Source of the DNA: Sphingomonas sp. 32-62-10
Lineage (GTDB): Bacteria > Pseudomonadota > Alphaproteobacteria > Sphingomonadales > Sphingomonadaceae
Length of the DNA: 64,000 nucleotides
Assembly (NCBI GenBank): GCA_002280555.1
Contig: NCEE01000010.1
Span: forward strand, 186,001-250,000
Direction of reading: 5' to 3'
Positions 24,944-33,462 of this stretch are shown one piece after another. Numbering within the stretch: the stretch's first letter is position 1; the number at the start of each line of letters is the position of its first letter. The translations under genes and the position numbers were made by a program. The notes beneath the pieces were generated by a model. It was given only the letters and a program-made list of their open reading frames with translations, had not been told where the DNA came from and did no database searches.

Positions 24944-27109
24944 TTGGTTGGTGTGGCTTTGGGCGCGTTGGTGCCCGTGCAGGCGATTGCGGGGCCGGGA
25001 AACGCCGCCACGCCAGCGCTAGTGCCAGCAATCGACGGTGCTGCGGATGCACCCGCTGATGCCCAGTCGGGGCCGCCTGACGACATCATCATCACCGCGC
25101 CCGTCCAGCGGCGCGAGGATGAAGTGCTGCAGGGTACATCAGTGCTGAAGGGTGATGTGCTGACGCGCAGCCTGCGCCCCACGATTGGCGAGACGCTGGC
25201 GCAATTGCCCGGCGTGTCGGCGACCTCGTTCGGGCCCAATTCCTCCCGTCCGGTGCTGCGCGGCCTGCAGGGCGAGCGGATTCGCGTGCTGACCGACGGG
25301 ATCGGATCGATCGACGTGTCGAATACCTCGGTCGACCACGCCGTGGCGATCAACCCCTTGCTGGCCGACCGTATCGAGGTGCTGCGCGGGCCAGCGGCGC
25401 TGCTCTATGGCTCGTCGGCGCTCGGCGGTGTCGTCAACGTCATCGATTCGCGAATCCCGCGTACCATTCCAGACGCTGGCTTCCGTCTGAATGGCATCGG
25501 CACCTATGGCAGTGCCGCCGAAGAGCGGACCGGGCAGATCGCGGGCGATGTCGCGATCGGTCGACTCGTGCTGCATGCTGATGGTTCCTACAACCGGACG
25601 GGCAATTTGCGGATCGGCGGCTTCGCGCTGACCCCGCAGCGCCGCACCGAAGCACTGGCCTCGAGCCTAGTGCCCGCCGATCCCGCTGATCCCGAGCCGA
25701 TCGACTTCGCTGCCAATGCTGCCATCCGCGATCGGCTGCCCAACACGGCGAGCGAAACCTGGACCGCAGGCTTCGGGGCATCCTATATCGGCGATACCGG
25801 CATGATCGGCATATCCTATGGCCATTATGACAGCCTGTACGGCGTACCGATCCGCTATGCGACACAAGTCGGCGAGGGGCAGGAAGCACCCCGGCTCGAT
25901 ATCGTCCAGAACCGCGTCGATCTGCGCGCCGAGGTGGAAACCGGCGGCGGATATCTCGATCGAATCAAATTCCGCGCGGGGCATGCGACCTATCGCCATT
26001 TCGAACTGGAACCCGACGGCGAGATCGCCACACGGTTCTTCAACAACGGGTTTGAGGGGCGGCTGGAACTCGTTCAGGCGAAGCGTGGTATGTGGTCGGG
26101 CGCATCGGGCGTCCAGTATTTCAACCGCCAGTTCAATGTCGACGGTGAGGAGGCGTTCCTGCCGCGCAGCGAGACCAACCAGACCGGTCTGTTCACGCTC
26201 CAGCAGCTTGATTTCGGGCGCTTCAAGGCAGAAGCTGGTGCGCGGTACGAATTCACCGATCTATCCGCGCGGACGGTCGACGGCGATCTTCGCTTCTTTG
26301 GTGGCCGACGTGACTTTGGGGCGTTTTCGGGGTCGCTCGGGGGTTCTTATGGATTGACCGAGGGGCTGCGGGCGGGCCTGAACCTATCATATACCGAACG
26401 CGCGCCATCGGCCGAGGAACTCTTCGCCAATGGCGGCCATCCCGCCACGCAGGCCTATGAACTCGGCAATCCCAATTTCCGGCTCGAACGCTCGGTCGGG
26501 ATCGAGGCGACGCTCCACGCGCATGGCGAGGGCTACAGCTTCGATCTTGCCGCCTACTATAATGATTTCACCAACTTCATTTCCGAAAATCAGGTCGATC
26601 AGTCGATCTGCGAGGCAGCCGCCGCACCGAGCGGACGCGATGTCGACTTGCCGTGCTTCCAGTTCCTGCAGGGCGACGCGCGCTATTATGGCGTAGAGGC
26701 CAAGGGATCAGTCACGCTTGGTCAGTTCGGCGAATTCAAGCTCAACGCCGATCTGCTCGGCGATTATGTGATCGCCGATCTCGCCAATCTGGGGCCATCC
26801 CCGCGCATCCCGCCCGCCCGGGTGCTCGGCGGGATCGAGGCGCAATCTGAACGGTTCAATGGCCGGGTGGAGCTGGAGCATGTCTTTGCGCAGAACCGCC
26901 TTGCGGCATTCGAAACCCGAACGGCGGATTACACCATGGTCAACGCCTCGATCGCGTTCAGCCCGTTCGGGCGTGACAGCGGGACGACATTGCTGGTCAG
27001 CGCGAACAATCTGTTCGACGTCGATGCCCGCCGTCACGCGAGCTTCCTGAAGGATTTCGCGCCACTGGCGGGCCGCGATATCCGGGTAACGGCACGCTTC
27101 GGGTTCTAG
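24944..27109 (+). CDS. TonB-dependent outer-membrane receptor (ZnuD-like)
   Basis: A 721-residue receptor. The plug runs from about residue 45 (DDIIITAPVQRREDEVLQGT) through LPGVSATSFGPNSSRPVLRG, VLTDGIGSIDVSNTSVDHAV and EVLRGPAALLYGSSALGG; the barrel follows and ends in the aromatic signature VTARFGF. The SFGPNSSRPVLRGLQGERIRVL and DVSNTSVDHAV segments resemble the zinc receptor ZnuD group. The start is a problem: no ATG exists, an in-frame TAA sits at 24932-24934, and only TTG 24944 remains, giving a signal sequence without the usual positive N-terminus. It may be 5'-truncated or carry a sequence error there. Confidence 0.82.
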   Translation: MVGVALGALVPVQAIAGPGNAATPALVPAIDGAADAPADAQSGPPDDIIITAPVQRREDEVLQGTSVLKGDVLTRSLRPTIGETLAQLPGVSATSFGPNSSRPVLRGLQGERIRVLTDGIGSIDVSNTSVDHAVAINPLLADRIEVLRGPAALLYGSSALGGVVNVIDSRIPRTIPDAGFRLNGIGTYGSAAEERTGQIAGDVAIGRLVLHADGSYNRTGNLRIGGFALTPQRRTEALASSLVPADPADPEPIDFAANAAIRDRLPNTASETWTAGFGASYIGDTGMIGISYGHYDSLYGVPIRYATQVGEGQEAPRLDIVQNRVDLRAEVETGGGYLDRIKFRAGHATYRHFELEPDGEIATRFFNNGFEGRLELVQAKRGMWSGASGVQYFNRQFNVDGEEAFLPRSETNQTGLFTLQQLDFGRFKAEAGARYEFTDLSARTVDGDLRFFGGRRDFGAFSGSLGGSYGLTEGLRAGLNLSYTERAPSAEELFANGGHPATQAYELGNPNFRLERSVGIEATLHAHGEGYSFDLAAYYNDFTNFISENQVDQSICEAAAAPSGRDVDLPCFQFLQGDARYYGVEAKGSVTLGQFGEFKLNADLLGDYVIADLANLGPSPRIPPARVLGGIEAQSERFNGRVELEHVFAQNRLAAFETRTADYTMVNASIAFSPFGRDSGTTLLVSANNLFDVDARRHASFLKDFAPLAGRDIRVTARFGF

Positions 27110-28139
27110 GAAGCCGTCCGCTCCGCGAGTTTGCGCTCCCAGGCCAGCGCATGCGTCACGATCGTATCGAGATCGTCTAACGCTGGCCGCCAGGGGAGGG
27201 TTGCGAGGATCTTGCAGTTGTCGGCGATCAGTGCATCGGGGTCGCCCGCGCGGCGGCCTTCGTAGCACCGATCGATCGTGCGGTTGGTGACGCGGTCGAC
27301 AGCATCGAGTACGTCGTTGACCGAATAGCCCCGGCCATAGCCGGCGTTCATGATGTGGCTGTCCTCGGGTTTGGCGATCAGCAGATCGAGCGCATGGACA
27401 TGCGCGGCGGCGAGATCGCTGACATGGATATAGTCACGCACGCCGGTGCCGTCGGGCGTGGCAAAATCGGTGCCGAAGATCGACACGTGATCACGCTTGC
27501 CTGTCGCTGCTTCTACCGCGACCTTGATCATTTGTGTGGCGCCCGCGGTCGATTGCCCGGTCCGCCCTTCGGTATCTGCACCGGCCACGTTGTAATAGCG
27601 AAGCGCGCATAAATTCATCGTGTGCGCTGCTGCCACATCCCGCAGCATCGCGGGTGCGCCGCCGCCACATCCCGCAGCATCGCCTCAGTCATCAATTTGG
27701 AGGTGCCATAGGGATTGATCGGGCGGGTCGGGCTGTCTTCCTGCACCGGCACACTATCCGGAATGCCATAGGTGGCGGCGGTCGACGAGAAGATGAAATG
27801 CGGCACCGCGCAGGCGACCGCGCTTTCGATCAGCGCGCGGCTGGCGACGGTATTGTTGCGGTAATATTTGAGCGGATCGCTGACCGATTCAGGCACCACG
27901 ACCGATCCGGCGAAGTGCATCACGGCAATTACGCCGTGATCGCGCATTGCGGCGCGGACGGCGGCATCATCCTCGATACTGGCCTCGATCAGCGTCGCGC
28001 GAGGATCGACTGCCCAGGCGAAGCCGGTCACCAGATTGTCGATCACCACCACCGGCCACCCGGCATCGAGCAGCGCCAGCACCGCGTGGCTGCCGATATA
28101 GCCTGCCCCGCCTGTTACCAGAACCGAACCCTTTTGCAT
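27106..28139 (-). pseudogene. galE: UDP-glucose 4-epimerase, frameshifted by a 32-bp tandem duplication
   Basis: GalE interconverts UDP-glucose and UDP-galactose. The N-terminal NAD-binding part (VLVTGGAGYIGSHAVLALL, HFAGSVVVPESV, the SSTAATYG and NPYGTSKLMTEAML motifs) is intact to about 27652. A direct duplication of the codons for MLRDVAAAH (27622-27651 and 27654-27683, period 32) shifts the frame, and translation ends about 12 residues later. The C-terminal part (CALRYYNVAGADTEGRTGQS, RDYIHVSDLAAAHV) is open in another frame to 27106. Removing one 32-base unit would restore a full 334-residue enzyme. The start ATG at 28139 has AGGAG at 9 bases. Confidence 0.85.
27622..27683. repeat. tandem duplication inside galE, two 30-base copies, period 32
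   Basis: GTGCGCTGCTGCCACATCCC (first 20 bases of unit 1, 27622) and GTGCGCCGCCGCCACATCCC (unit 2, 27654) continue identically to CGCAGCATCGC. They differ at two positions only and are separated by GG. The period is not a multiple of three, hence the galE frameshift. Confidence 0.92.
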
Positions 28140-28235
28140 CGCGACCGCTCCTGTTTCGCGCGACTGCCCTAGCAAGGGTGATTGTCTGGCGCGACCCCGT
28201 GCCTATCTATCAACACAGATATTAAGGAGCCCAAC

Positions 28236-28784
28236 ATGACGACCGAAATCGCAACCTTTGCTGGCGGCTGCTTCTGGTGCACCGAAGCGGTGTTCAACGA
28301 CGTGATTGGCGTTGAAAAGGTCGAAAGCGGCTATATCGGCGGATCAGTGCCCAATCCCACCTACCGCCAGGTCTGCGGCGGCGATACCGGCCATGCCGAG
28401 GCGATCCGGATTACGTTCGATGCCGATCAGCTGACCTATGGCGATCTGCTCGACATGTTCTTTGCGACGCATGACCCGACGACGCTCAACCGCCAGGGGA
28501 ATGACGTGGGCACGCAGTATCGCTCGGCGATCTTCCCACATTCCGAAGAACAGCGCGTCGAAGCGATTGCCGCGATCAAGCGTGCCTCGGCCGATTGGCC
28601 CGCGCCGATCGTCACGACGATCGAGCCGCTGTCCGAATGGTATGTCGCGGAGGATTATCACCAGGAATATTGGGGCGGCGACGGCCAGCGTAACCCCTAT
28701 TGCCTCGCCGTCATCCCGCCCAAGCTCAACAAGCTCCGCAAGAGCTTTGCAGCGCGCTCGAAATCGGCGCAGACTGTCGGCTGA
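28236..28784 (+). CDS. msrA: peptide-methionine (S)-S-oxide reductase, cytoplasmic type
   Basis: A 182-residue MsrA that reduces methionine-S-sulfoxide. The active site GGCFWCTEAVF carries the catalytic C12 plus C15, and YRSAIFPHSEEQ, AEDYHQEYW and NPYC follow. No signal peptide is present. The ATG at 28236 has AAGGAG 6-7 bases upstream. A second, exported MsrA is encoded at 51.9 kb. Confidence 0.95.
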   Translation: MTTEIATFAGGCFWCTEAVFNDVIGVEKVESGYIGGSVPNPTYRQVCGGDTGHAEAIRITFDADQLTYGDLLDMFFATHDPTTLNRQGNDVGTQYRSAIFPHSEEQRVEAIAAIKRASADWPAPIVTTIEPLSEWYVAEDYHQEYWGGDGQRNPYCLAVIPPKLNKLRKSFAARSKSAQTVG

Positions 28785-28822
28785 CAGGCTGCTGGGGGCG
28801 GCTGGAGGGGGGAGACTGCTGC

Positions 28823-29362
28823 ATGCTGGTGACCGAAGCGCAAGCCGATCTTCGGCGGGCGTATGTGGGCGGTGGCCCGGGTGTGCTGGTGTCGTCGGCC
28901 GTGTGGTTCATCGCCGCGTGGGTGCAGCAAACCCAGGGCATCGCTCCCGGCTTCATCGCGCTGTTCATCGGCGGCATGGCGATTTTCCCGCTCTCGAAGC
29001 TGTTGTGCCGGTTCGTGTTTCGGCGTGAAAATGAACTGTCCACCAATCCGCTCGGCTTAATCGCACTTGAAAGCACGGTCGCGATGATCGGCGGGCTGTT
29101 CGCGGCCTGGCTGTTTCTGTCGTCAACGCCGATGCTGGTGTTTCCCATCGCGGCGATCGCGGTCGGCACGCATTACGGGGTGTTCAAGACGATCTATGGC
29201 GATCGGACCTTTTGGGTGCTGACGGCGGTGATCACGGCAATCGGCTTTGCCGATATCTACGCAGCACCAATGCGCGGCGCGACGGCATGGTCGGTCGCGG
29301 TCGTGGAACTCGTTTTTGGCCTTTATCTAGTGGCGCGTGCGATAGGGCGTAGTGCGACTTGA
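28823..29362 (+). CDS. DUF7010-like membrane protein
   Basis: A 179-residue membrane protein with five to six helices. The opening ADLRRAYVGGGPGVLVSSAVW, the NPLGLIALESTVAMIGG segment and the FPIAAIAVGTHYGVFKTIYGD stretch match a family I know as DUF7010. The ATG at 28823 has a GGAGGGGGGAG-rich upstream region at good spacing. It lies 38 bases after msrA and may be co-transcribed. Function unknown. Confidence 0.65.
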   Translation: MLVTEAQADLRRAYVGGGPGVLVSSAVWFIAAWVQQTQGIAPGFIALFIGGMAIFPLSKLLCRFVFRRENELSTNPLGLIALESTVAMIGGLFAAWLFLSSTPMLVFPIAAIAVGTHYGVFKTIYGDRTFWVLTAVITAIGFADIYAAPMRGATAWSVAVVELVFGLYLVARAIGRSAT

Positions 29363-29499
29363 AGCCATCTAGAATATTGATGCGTTGAGGCACGATCTCC
29401 CGTCTTCCCGTCACCGCGAGCTTATACTAGGGTAACAGGGATGGGCTGGTAGGCGAACTTTGCTATCCACGCACGCCGTCCTCCAAAAAAACCACCCCC

Positions 29500-31635
29500 T
29501 CAAAATATCCCCAGAAACTTCTTCCGTTGTTCCTTTTTCTGGCCCTTGGTGCGGTTGCCGTTTTCCGATTTGGCGGTGGTGCCGCGGTCGACATCGTCAC
29601 GCGGCGTGCCCTTGGTCGTGCGCTGCGCCGTTGCGGTGGCACCCGCCAGGATCGGCCCGCACGCTGCGGCCTTGGCATCGCCGACATCGACAAAGGCAAG
29701 CACCGACGCGAGCGGCGTCGCCACCACACCGAGCGCCACAGCAGCACCTGCGCGCACGAACAGATCGCTGCTGATCGGATCAATCGCAGGGGCAGCGAAG
29801 TAACCCTTCACGGCAACGGGGGACTGGGCCGACAACAGGCTGAACTTCTTGCCATCCGCGCGGAAGGACAAATCGATCGCTTCGTTGCGGAAGCTGAAGC
29901 CACCACGTCCGACCATTACGTTTTTTCGCGTATCGATCAGGATCGGATCAGCCGCCGCGATCCCGCGTCGCACGGTGAAACCGATGAGCCCGCAATTGAT
30001 CTGCACCGGTTCCTTCAGCCGACCCTGGAGCAGCTTGTAGAAATAAGTGCCGACATCGAGTTCAGAGAGCTGCACGTTGCGTGTCCAGAAACTCCCCTTG
30101 GGCAGGATGACGGCGATGCGGCCATTAGCGGTGCTGAGCGAATCATGCACGCTGTTGCCCGTGCCAGTCATCTTGATCCGCGCCTTAACCGTGCCGCTCG
30201 TCCCCGATTCCTCCACCCCGAACCCCGCAAGCAGCACGCCCATCGGCGTGGGCGACAAGCGGATATCGTAATCGGTGAACACCGGATCACGTCGGGCATT
30301 GATCGCGATATCCGAACTGACCTTGCCGCGCGCCAGATCGAACGTCAGCGGAGAGAGCGTCAGCAGCCGATCATCGAGCGTTAGAGTCATCGCAATGTTC
30401 GATACTGGCAGGCTCTTGGCGCGCACCCGCCGCACCGAATAGCGGACATCGGCGTCGAAATTCTTGAGCGATTCGGTGCGAAGCGGCGCATCGGGGAGCA
30501 GCCGCGGGGTGCCGCCGACCTTGGTCACGGCACCGGCCCCGCCCTTGGCGGCAATCAAGTCGGGATTATAGCCGATAAACGGCGCGATATCGATGATGTC
30601 GAGCGTCCTCGTGGCGAGGGTTGCGGTGAGCAACAGGCGCGGCTCGCGCATCGTCACCGTCAGCCGCCCTGCCAGATCGCTATCGCCGAACCGCCCGGTC
30701 AATTGAGTGAAACGCCACTCACTACCTGCCTTGGTGAGGGCTGATCGCAGCCGATAGGCGCGGGTTTCAGGCACGGCGATGCCGGCGACGTCGAACAGAT
30801 CGGCAATGTTGCGACCCCGGACATCGACGTTCAATTTCGCGCCCTCAAGCTCAGTCGCGCCGGGCAGCGTGCCGGTGATGTCGGCCACGGTGCGGGCGGC
30901 GCGGATGTTGATCGCGAGCTTGTTCTCACCACCGGCCATTGTCGCATTGGGTGAGAGGAGCGCGCCCGACAGCGCGAATGGCGTACCGCTCGCGGTGCCC
31001 GTCCCTGCGAATCGGATATCGTTGGTCAGCACCGTGCCCGCCGCACGAATCGTTCGCACGGCGATGTCGGCGGACAACTGATATTTGGGATCGCGGTAGC
31101 GAATCTGCGTACCCTCCACGATCGCGCGGCGGATCAGCGGGATGTCGAGCGGCTTGCCATCGGTCACGAAAGTCCAGCTGCTGCGCTGGTGTGCGCGGTC
31201 CCATTGCAGGTCGATCTTGCCGCCATCGAGATTGAGCCAGTTGAACCGCCGCTCGCCGAACAGGAAGCTCGAGGTGGCGATATTCGAATCGATCGCGCGG
31301 GCTTCGAAGAAATTGCGCGGGCCCGCCCAGGCGGGGTTGGAAACGGTCAACCCTTCGGCATAGAATTTGGCATCGATGATATTGAAATAGAACTGAAAAT
31401 CCCCGCCAACGCGCACCTGACGCTGGCTCATCTGGCTGGCGATTCGCTCAAACGGGGTCTTCAAGAAGCGCCCCTTGGTGACGAACAAGACCACCCAGGC
31501 GAGCACGATCAGGCCGATCAGGCTGGTGACCACCGCGATGATTGCAGCAACCGGCGTACCGATACGGATCGAACTGCCAGTCCAGCGCGGCCAAGCGCGG
31601 GTGGCCTTCCACGCCGGAAAATCATGATAACTCAT
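29500..31635 (-). CDS. AsmA-family protein
   Basis: A 711-residue AsmA-like protein. One N-terminal membrane helix (about residues 29-53, VAAIIAVVTSLIGLIVLAWVV) anchors a large periplasmic beta-rich domain with typical repeats such as VSNPAWAGPRNFFEARAIDS, LNLDGGKIDLQW and GRLTVTMREPRLLLTATL. AsmA/TamB-like proteins are thought to bridge inner and outer membranes in lipid transport. The last 40 residues are strongly basic (KSENGNRTKGQKKEQRKKFLG). It is divergent from the rpmI-rplT-pheST block. Confidence 0.88.
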   Translation of the reverse strand: MSYHDFPAWKATRAWPRWTGSSIRIGTPVAAIIAVVTSLIGLIVLAWVVLFVTKGRFLKTPFERIASQMSQRQVRVGGDFQFYFNIIDAKFYAEGLTVSNPAWAGPRNFFEARAIDSNIATSSFLFGERRFNWLNLDGGKIDLQWDRAHQRSSWTFVTDGKPLDIPLIRRAIVEGTQIRYRDPKYQLSADIAVRTIRAAGTVLTNDIRFAGTGTASGTPFALSGALLSPNATMAGGENKLAINIRAARTVADITGTLPGATELEGAKLNVDVRGRNIADLFDVAGIAVPETRAYRLRSALTKAGSEWRFTQLTGRFGDSDLAGRLTVTMREPRLLLTATLATRTLDIIDIAPFIGYNPDLIAAKGGAGAVTKVGGTPRLLPDAPLRTESLKNFDADVRYSVRRVRAKSLPVSNIAMTLTLDDRLLTLSPLTFDLARGKVSSDIAINARRDPVFTDYDIRLSPTPMGVLLAGFGVEESGTSGTVKARIKMTGTGNSVHDSLSTANGRIAVILPKGSFWTRNVQLSELDVGTYFYKLLQGRLKEPVQINCGLIGFTVRRGIAAADPILIDTRKNVMVGRGGFSFRNEAIDLSFRADGKKFSLLSAQSPVAVKGYFAAPAIDPISSDLFVRAGAAVALGVVATPLASVLAFVDVGDAKAAACGPILAGATATAQRTTKGTPRDDVDRGTTAKSENGNRTKGQKKEQRKKFLGIF

Positions 31636-31802
31636 CGTGTATTAACCGCGGGCCTGCGCGAACGTTCCAAGTCTCCGCTGGTTCACGCCCGGTTGCCAAC
31701 CGACCAACCTTCGTCTAAGCGCCTCGTCTTTCCGCGAGTAAGAGGAACTGCCCGGCCGGTATGGGCTGCCGTGGCCGTTCATAAATCGTCGCGCAAACAA
31801 GG

Positions 31803-31901
31803 CATAACGGCAAGTATATTCGCCAGAATCGCGGCACCAAGGTCCTGTCAAAGGCCGACACCGCAACCGTGAAGGCCTGGGCGCCTTACGGTCTCGGTTG
31901 A
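31803..31901 (+). pseudogene. rpmI: ribosomal protein L35 gene lacking its 5' half
   Basis: Only the last 32 codons of L35 remain (HNGKYIRQNRGTKVLSKADT, then ATVKAWAPYGLG), ending at 31899-31901, 17 bases before rplT. The expected first half (MPKLKTKSGVKKRF ... GKRHRL) is absent from all three frames. In this frame a TAA lies at 31782 and there is no start codon between. The 165 bases back to the AsmA gene match nothing I know in the usual infC/rpmI region. No other rpmI copy lies in the window. rplT downstream is complete. Confidence 0.85.
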
Positions 31902-31918
31902 GCTAGGAGATTTAGGAA

Positions 31919-32284
31919 ATGGCACGCGTCAAACGGGGTGTAACCACCCGCGCAAAGCACAAGCGGATTCTGGAACAGGCGAAGGGCTATTATGGCCGTC
32001 GCAAGAACACGATCCGCATCGCCCGCCAGGCCGTCGAAAAGGCCGGGCAATATGCCTATCGCGATCGCAAGGTAAAGAAGCGCAGCTTCCGCGCCCTGTG
32101 GATTCAGCGCATCAACGCCGCCGTCCGCGCCGAAGGGATGACCTATGGCACGTTCATGCATGGGCTGAAGCTGGCAGGTGTCGAACTCGACCGGAAGGTC
32201 CTGGCCGATATCGCCATGCACGAAGGCGCAGCGTTTAGCGGCATCATTGCGCAAGCAAAGGCGGCCCTGCCCCAGGCCGCCTGA
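31919..32284 (+). CDS. rplT: 50S ribosomal protein L20
   Basis: A 121-residue L20, binding 23S rRNA in early 50S assembly. MARVKRGVTTRAKHKRIL, AKGYYGRRKNTIRIARQAVEK (in part) and LWIQRINAAVR are diagnostic. It follows the rpmI remnant after 17 bases, with GGAGATTTAGGAA upstream providing a ribosome binding site, and precedes pheST, the usual order. Confidence 0.97.
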   Translation: MARVKRGVTTRAKHKRILEQAKGYYGRRKNTIRIARQAVEKAGQYAYRDRKVKKRSFRALWIQRINAAVRAEGMTYGTFMHGLKLAGVELDRKVLADIAMHEGAAFSGIIAQAKAALPQAA

Positions 32285-32312
32285 GCGACCTGAAGCGCAG
32301 CACGCCAACAAG

Positions 32313-32344
32313 GGGCGCGGGTGGATTGCCACTCGCGCCCTTTT
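32313..32344 (+). terminator. intrinsic terminator between rplT and pheS
   Basis: The stem GGGCGCGGGTGG (32313-32324) with CCACTCGCGCCC (32329-32340), one mismatch, closes an ATTG loop and is followed by TTTT. Lying 29 bases after rplT and 36 before pheS, it could partly terminate rplT mRNA. In other bacteria pheST is controlled by attenuation in this interval; no leader peptide rich in Phe codons is visible here. Confidence 0.75.
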
Positions 32345-32379
32345 CGTTATCGGGACTTCGAGAATTGGACGGAAAAACG

Positions 32380-33462
32380 ATGACCACCGAACTCGATCAG
32401 ATGCAAACCGACATGCTGAGCGCGATCGACGCGGCGAGCGGGCTGGATGCGCTTGAAGCGGTGCGGATTCACGGGCTCGGCAAAACGGGCACGATCACGG
32501 GCCTGCTCAAGTCGCTGGGCGCAATGACGCCCGAGGAACGCCTGACCACCGGTCCGCGCATTCATGCGCTGCGTGAAGCGGTGACGAGCGCGATCGCAGC
32601 GCGAAAGGCCGCGCTGGAACGCGCCGAGCTCGATGCGCGCCTCGCCCGCGAGACGATCGACATGACGCTCCCGGCCGAGCCCGCTTTGGTCGGCAGCATC
32701 CACCCGGTCAGCCAGGTGATGGACGAACTCGCCGAAATCTTCGCCGATATGGGCTTTGCGGTGGCGACGGGACCGGAGATCGAGACCGACTGGTATAATT
32801 TCACCGCGCTCAACATCCCGGAAACGCATCCCGCGCGCGCCATGCACGACACCTTTTATCTGGCGGGTGAGCATGAGACACCGATGGTGCTGCGCACGCA
32901 CACATCGCCCGTGCAGATCCGCGCGATGCAGGCGGCCGGCGGCGACAAGCCCGTTTATATCATCGCGCCGGGGCGCACTTATCGTTCCGACAGCGATGCC
33001 ACGCACACGCCGATGTTCCATCAGGTCGAGGGGCTGGTGATCGACAAGGGGATCACGCTCGGCCATTTGAAATGGACGCTCGAGACGTTCCTGAAGGCGT
33101 TTTTCGAACGCGACGACATCGTGCTGCGGCTGCGCCCCAGCTATTTCCCCTTCACCGAGCCTTCGGCCGAAGTCGATGTCGGTTACACGCTGCAAAACGG
33201 CAAGCGCGTGATTGGCGGCAGCGACCATTGGATGGAGGTGCTGGGCAGCGGCATGGTCCACCGCAAGGTAATCGAAGCCGGTGGCTATGATCCCGACCAG
33301 TGGCAGGGCTTTGCCTTTGGCTGCGGGATCGATCGGCTGGCGATGCTGAAATACGGTATGGACGATCTGCGCGCCTTCTTCGACGGCGATCTGCGCTGGA
33401 TGAAGCATTACGGCTTCTCATGCCTCGACGTGCCCACGCTATCAGGGGGAGTAGGCGCATGA
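32380..33462 (+). CDS. pheS: phenylalanine-tRNA ligase alpha subunit
   Basis: A 360-residue class II synthetase subunit. After an N-terminal coiled-coil (about residues 1-85) come IHPVSQVMDELAEIFADMGF, FNIPETHPARAMHDTFYL-type motif (here TALNIPETHPARAMHDTFYL), RTHTSPVQIRAM, FHQVEGLVIDKG and GFAFGCGIDRLAMLKYG. It forms the alpha2beta2 enzyme with PheT. The stop overlaps the pheT start (ATGA), ensuring coupled synthesis. Confidence 0.97.
   Translation: MTTELDQMQTDMLSAIDAASGLDALEAVRIHGLGKTGTITGLLKSLGAMTPEERLTTGPRIHALREAVTSAIAARKAALERAELDARLARETIDMTLPAEPALVGSIHPVSQVMDELAEIFADMGFAVATGPEIETDWYNFTALNIPETHPARAMHDTFYLAGEHETPMVLRTHTSPVQIRAMQAAGGDKPVYIIAPGRTYRSDSDATHTPMFHQVEGLVIDKGITLGHLKWTLETFLKAFFERDDIVLRLRPSYFPFTEPSAEVDVGYTLQNGKRVIGGSDHWMEVLGSGMVHRKVIEAGGYDPDQWQGFAFGCGIDRLAMLKYGMDDLRAFFDGDLRWMKHYGFSCLDVPTLSGGVGA

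Noticed and set aside
29430..29450. Sequence TAGGGTAACAGGGAT resembling an I-SceI homing endonuclease site
   Set aside because: It does not match the 18-base site TAGGGATAACAGGGTAAT and has no associated nuclease; chance similarity.
32285..32379. Phe-rich leader peptide for pheST attenuation
   Set aside because: No short frame with several Phe codons before the terminator; only the hairpin itself is supported.
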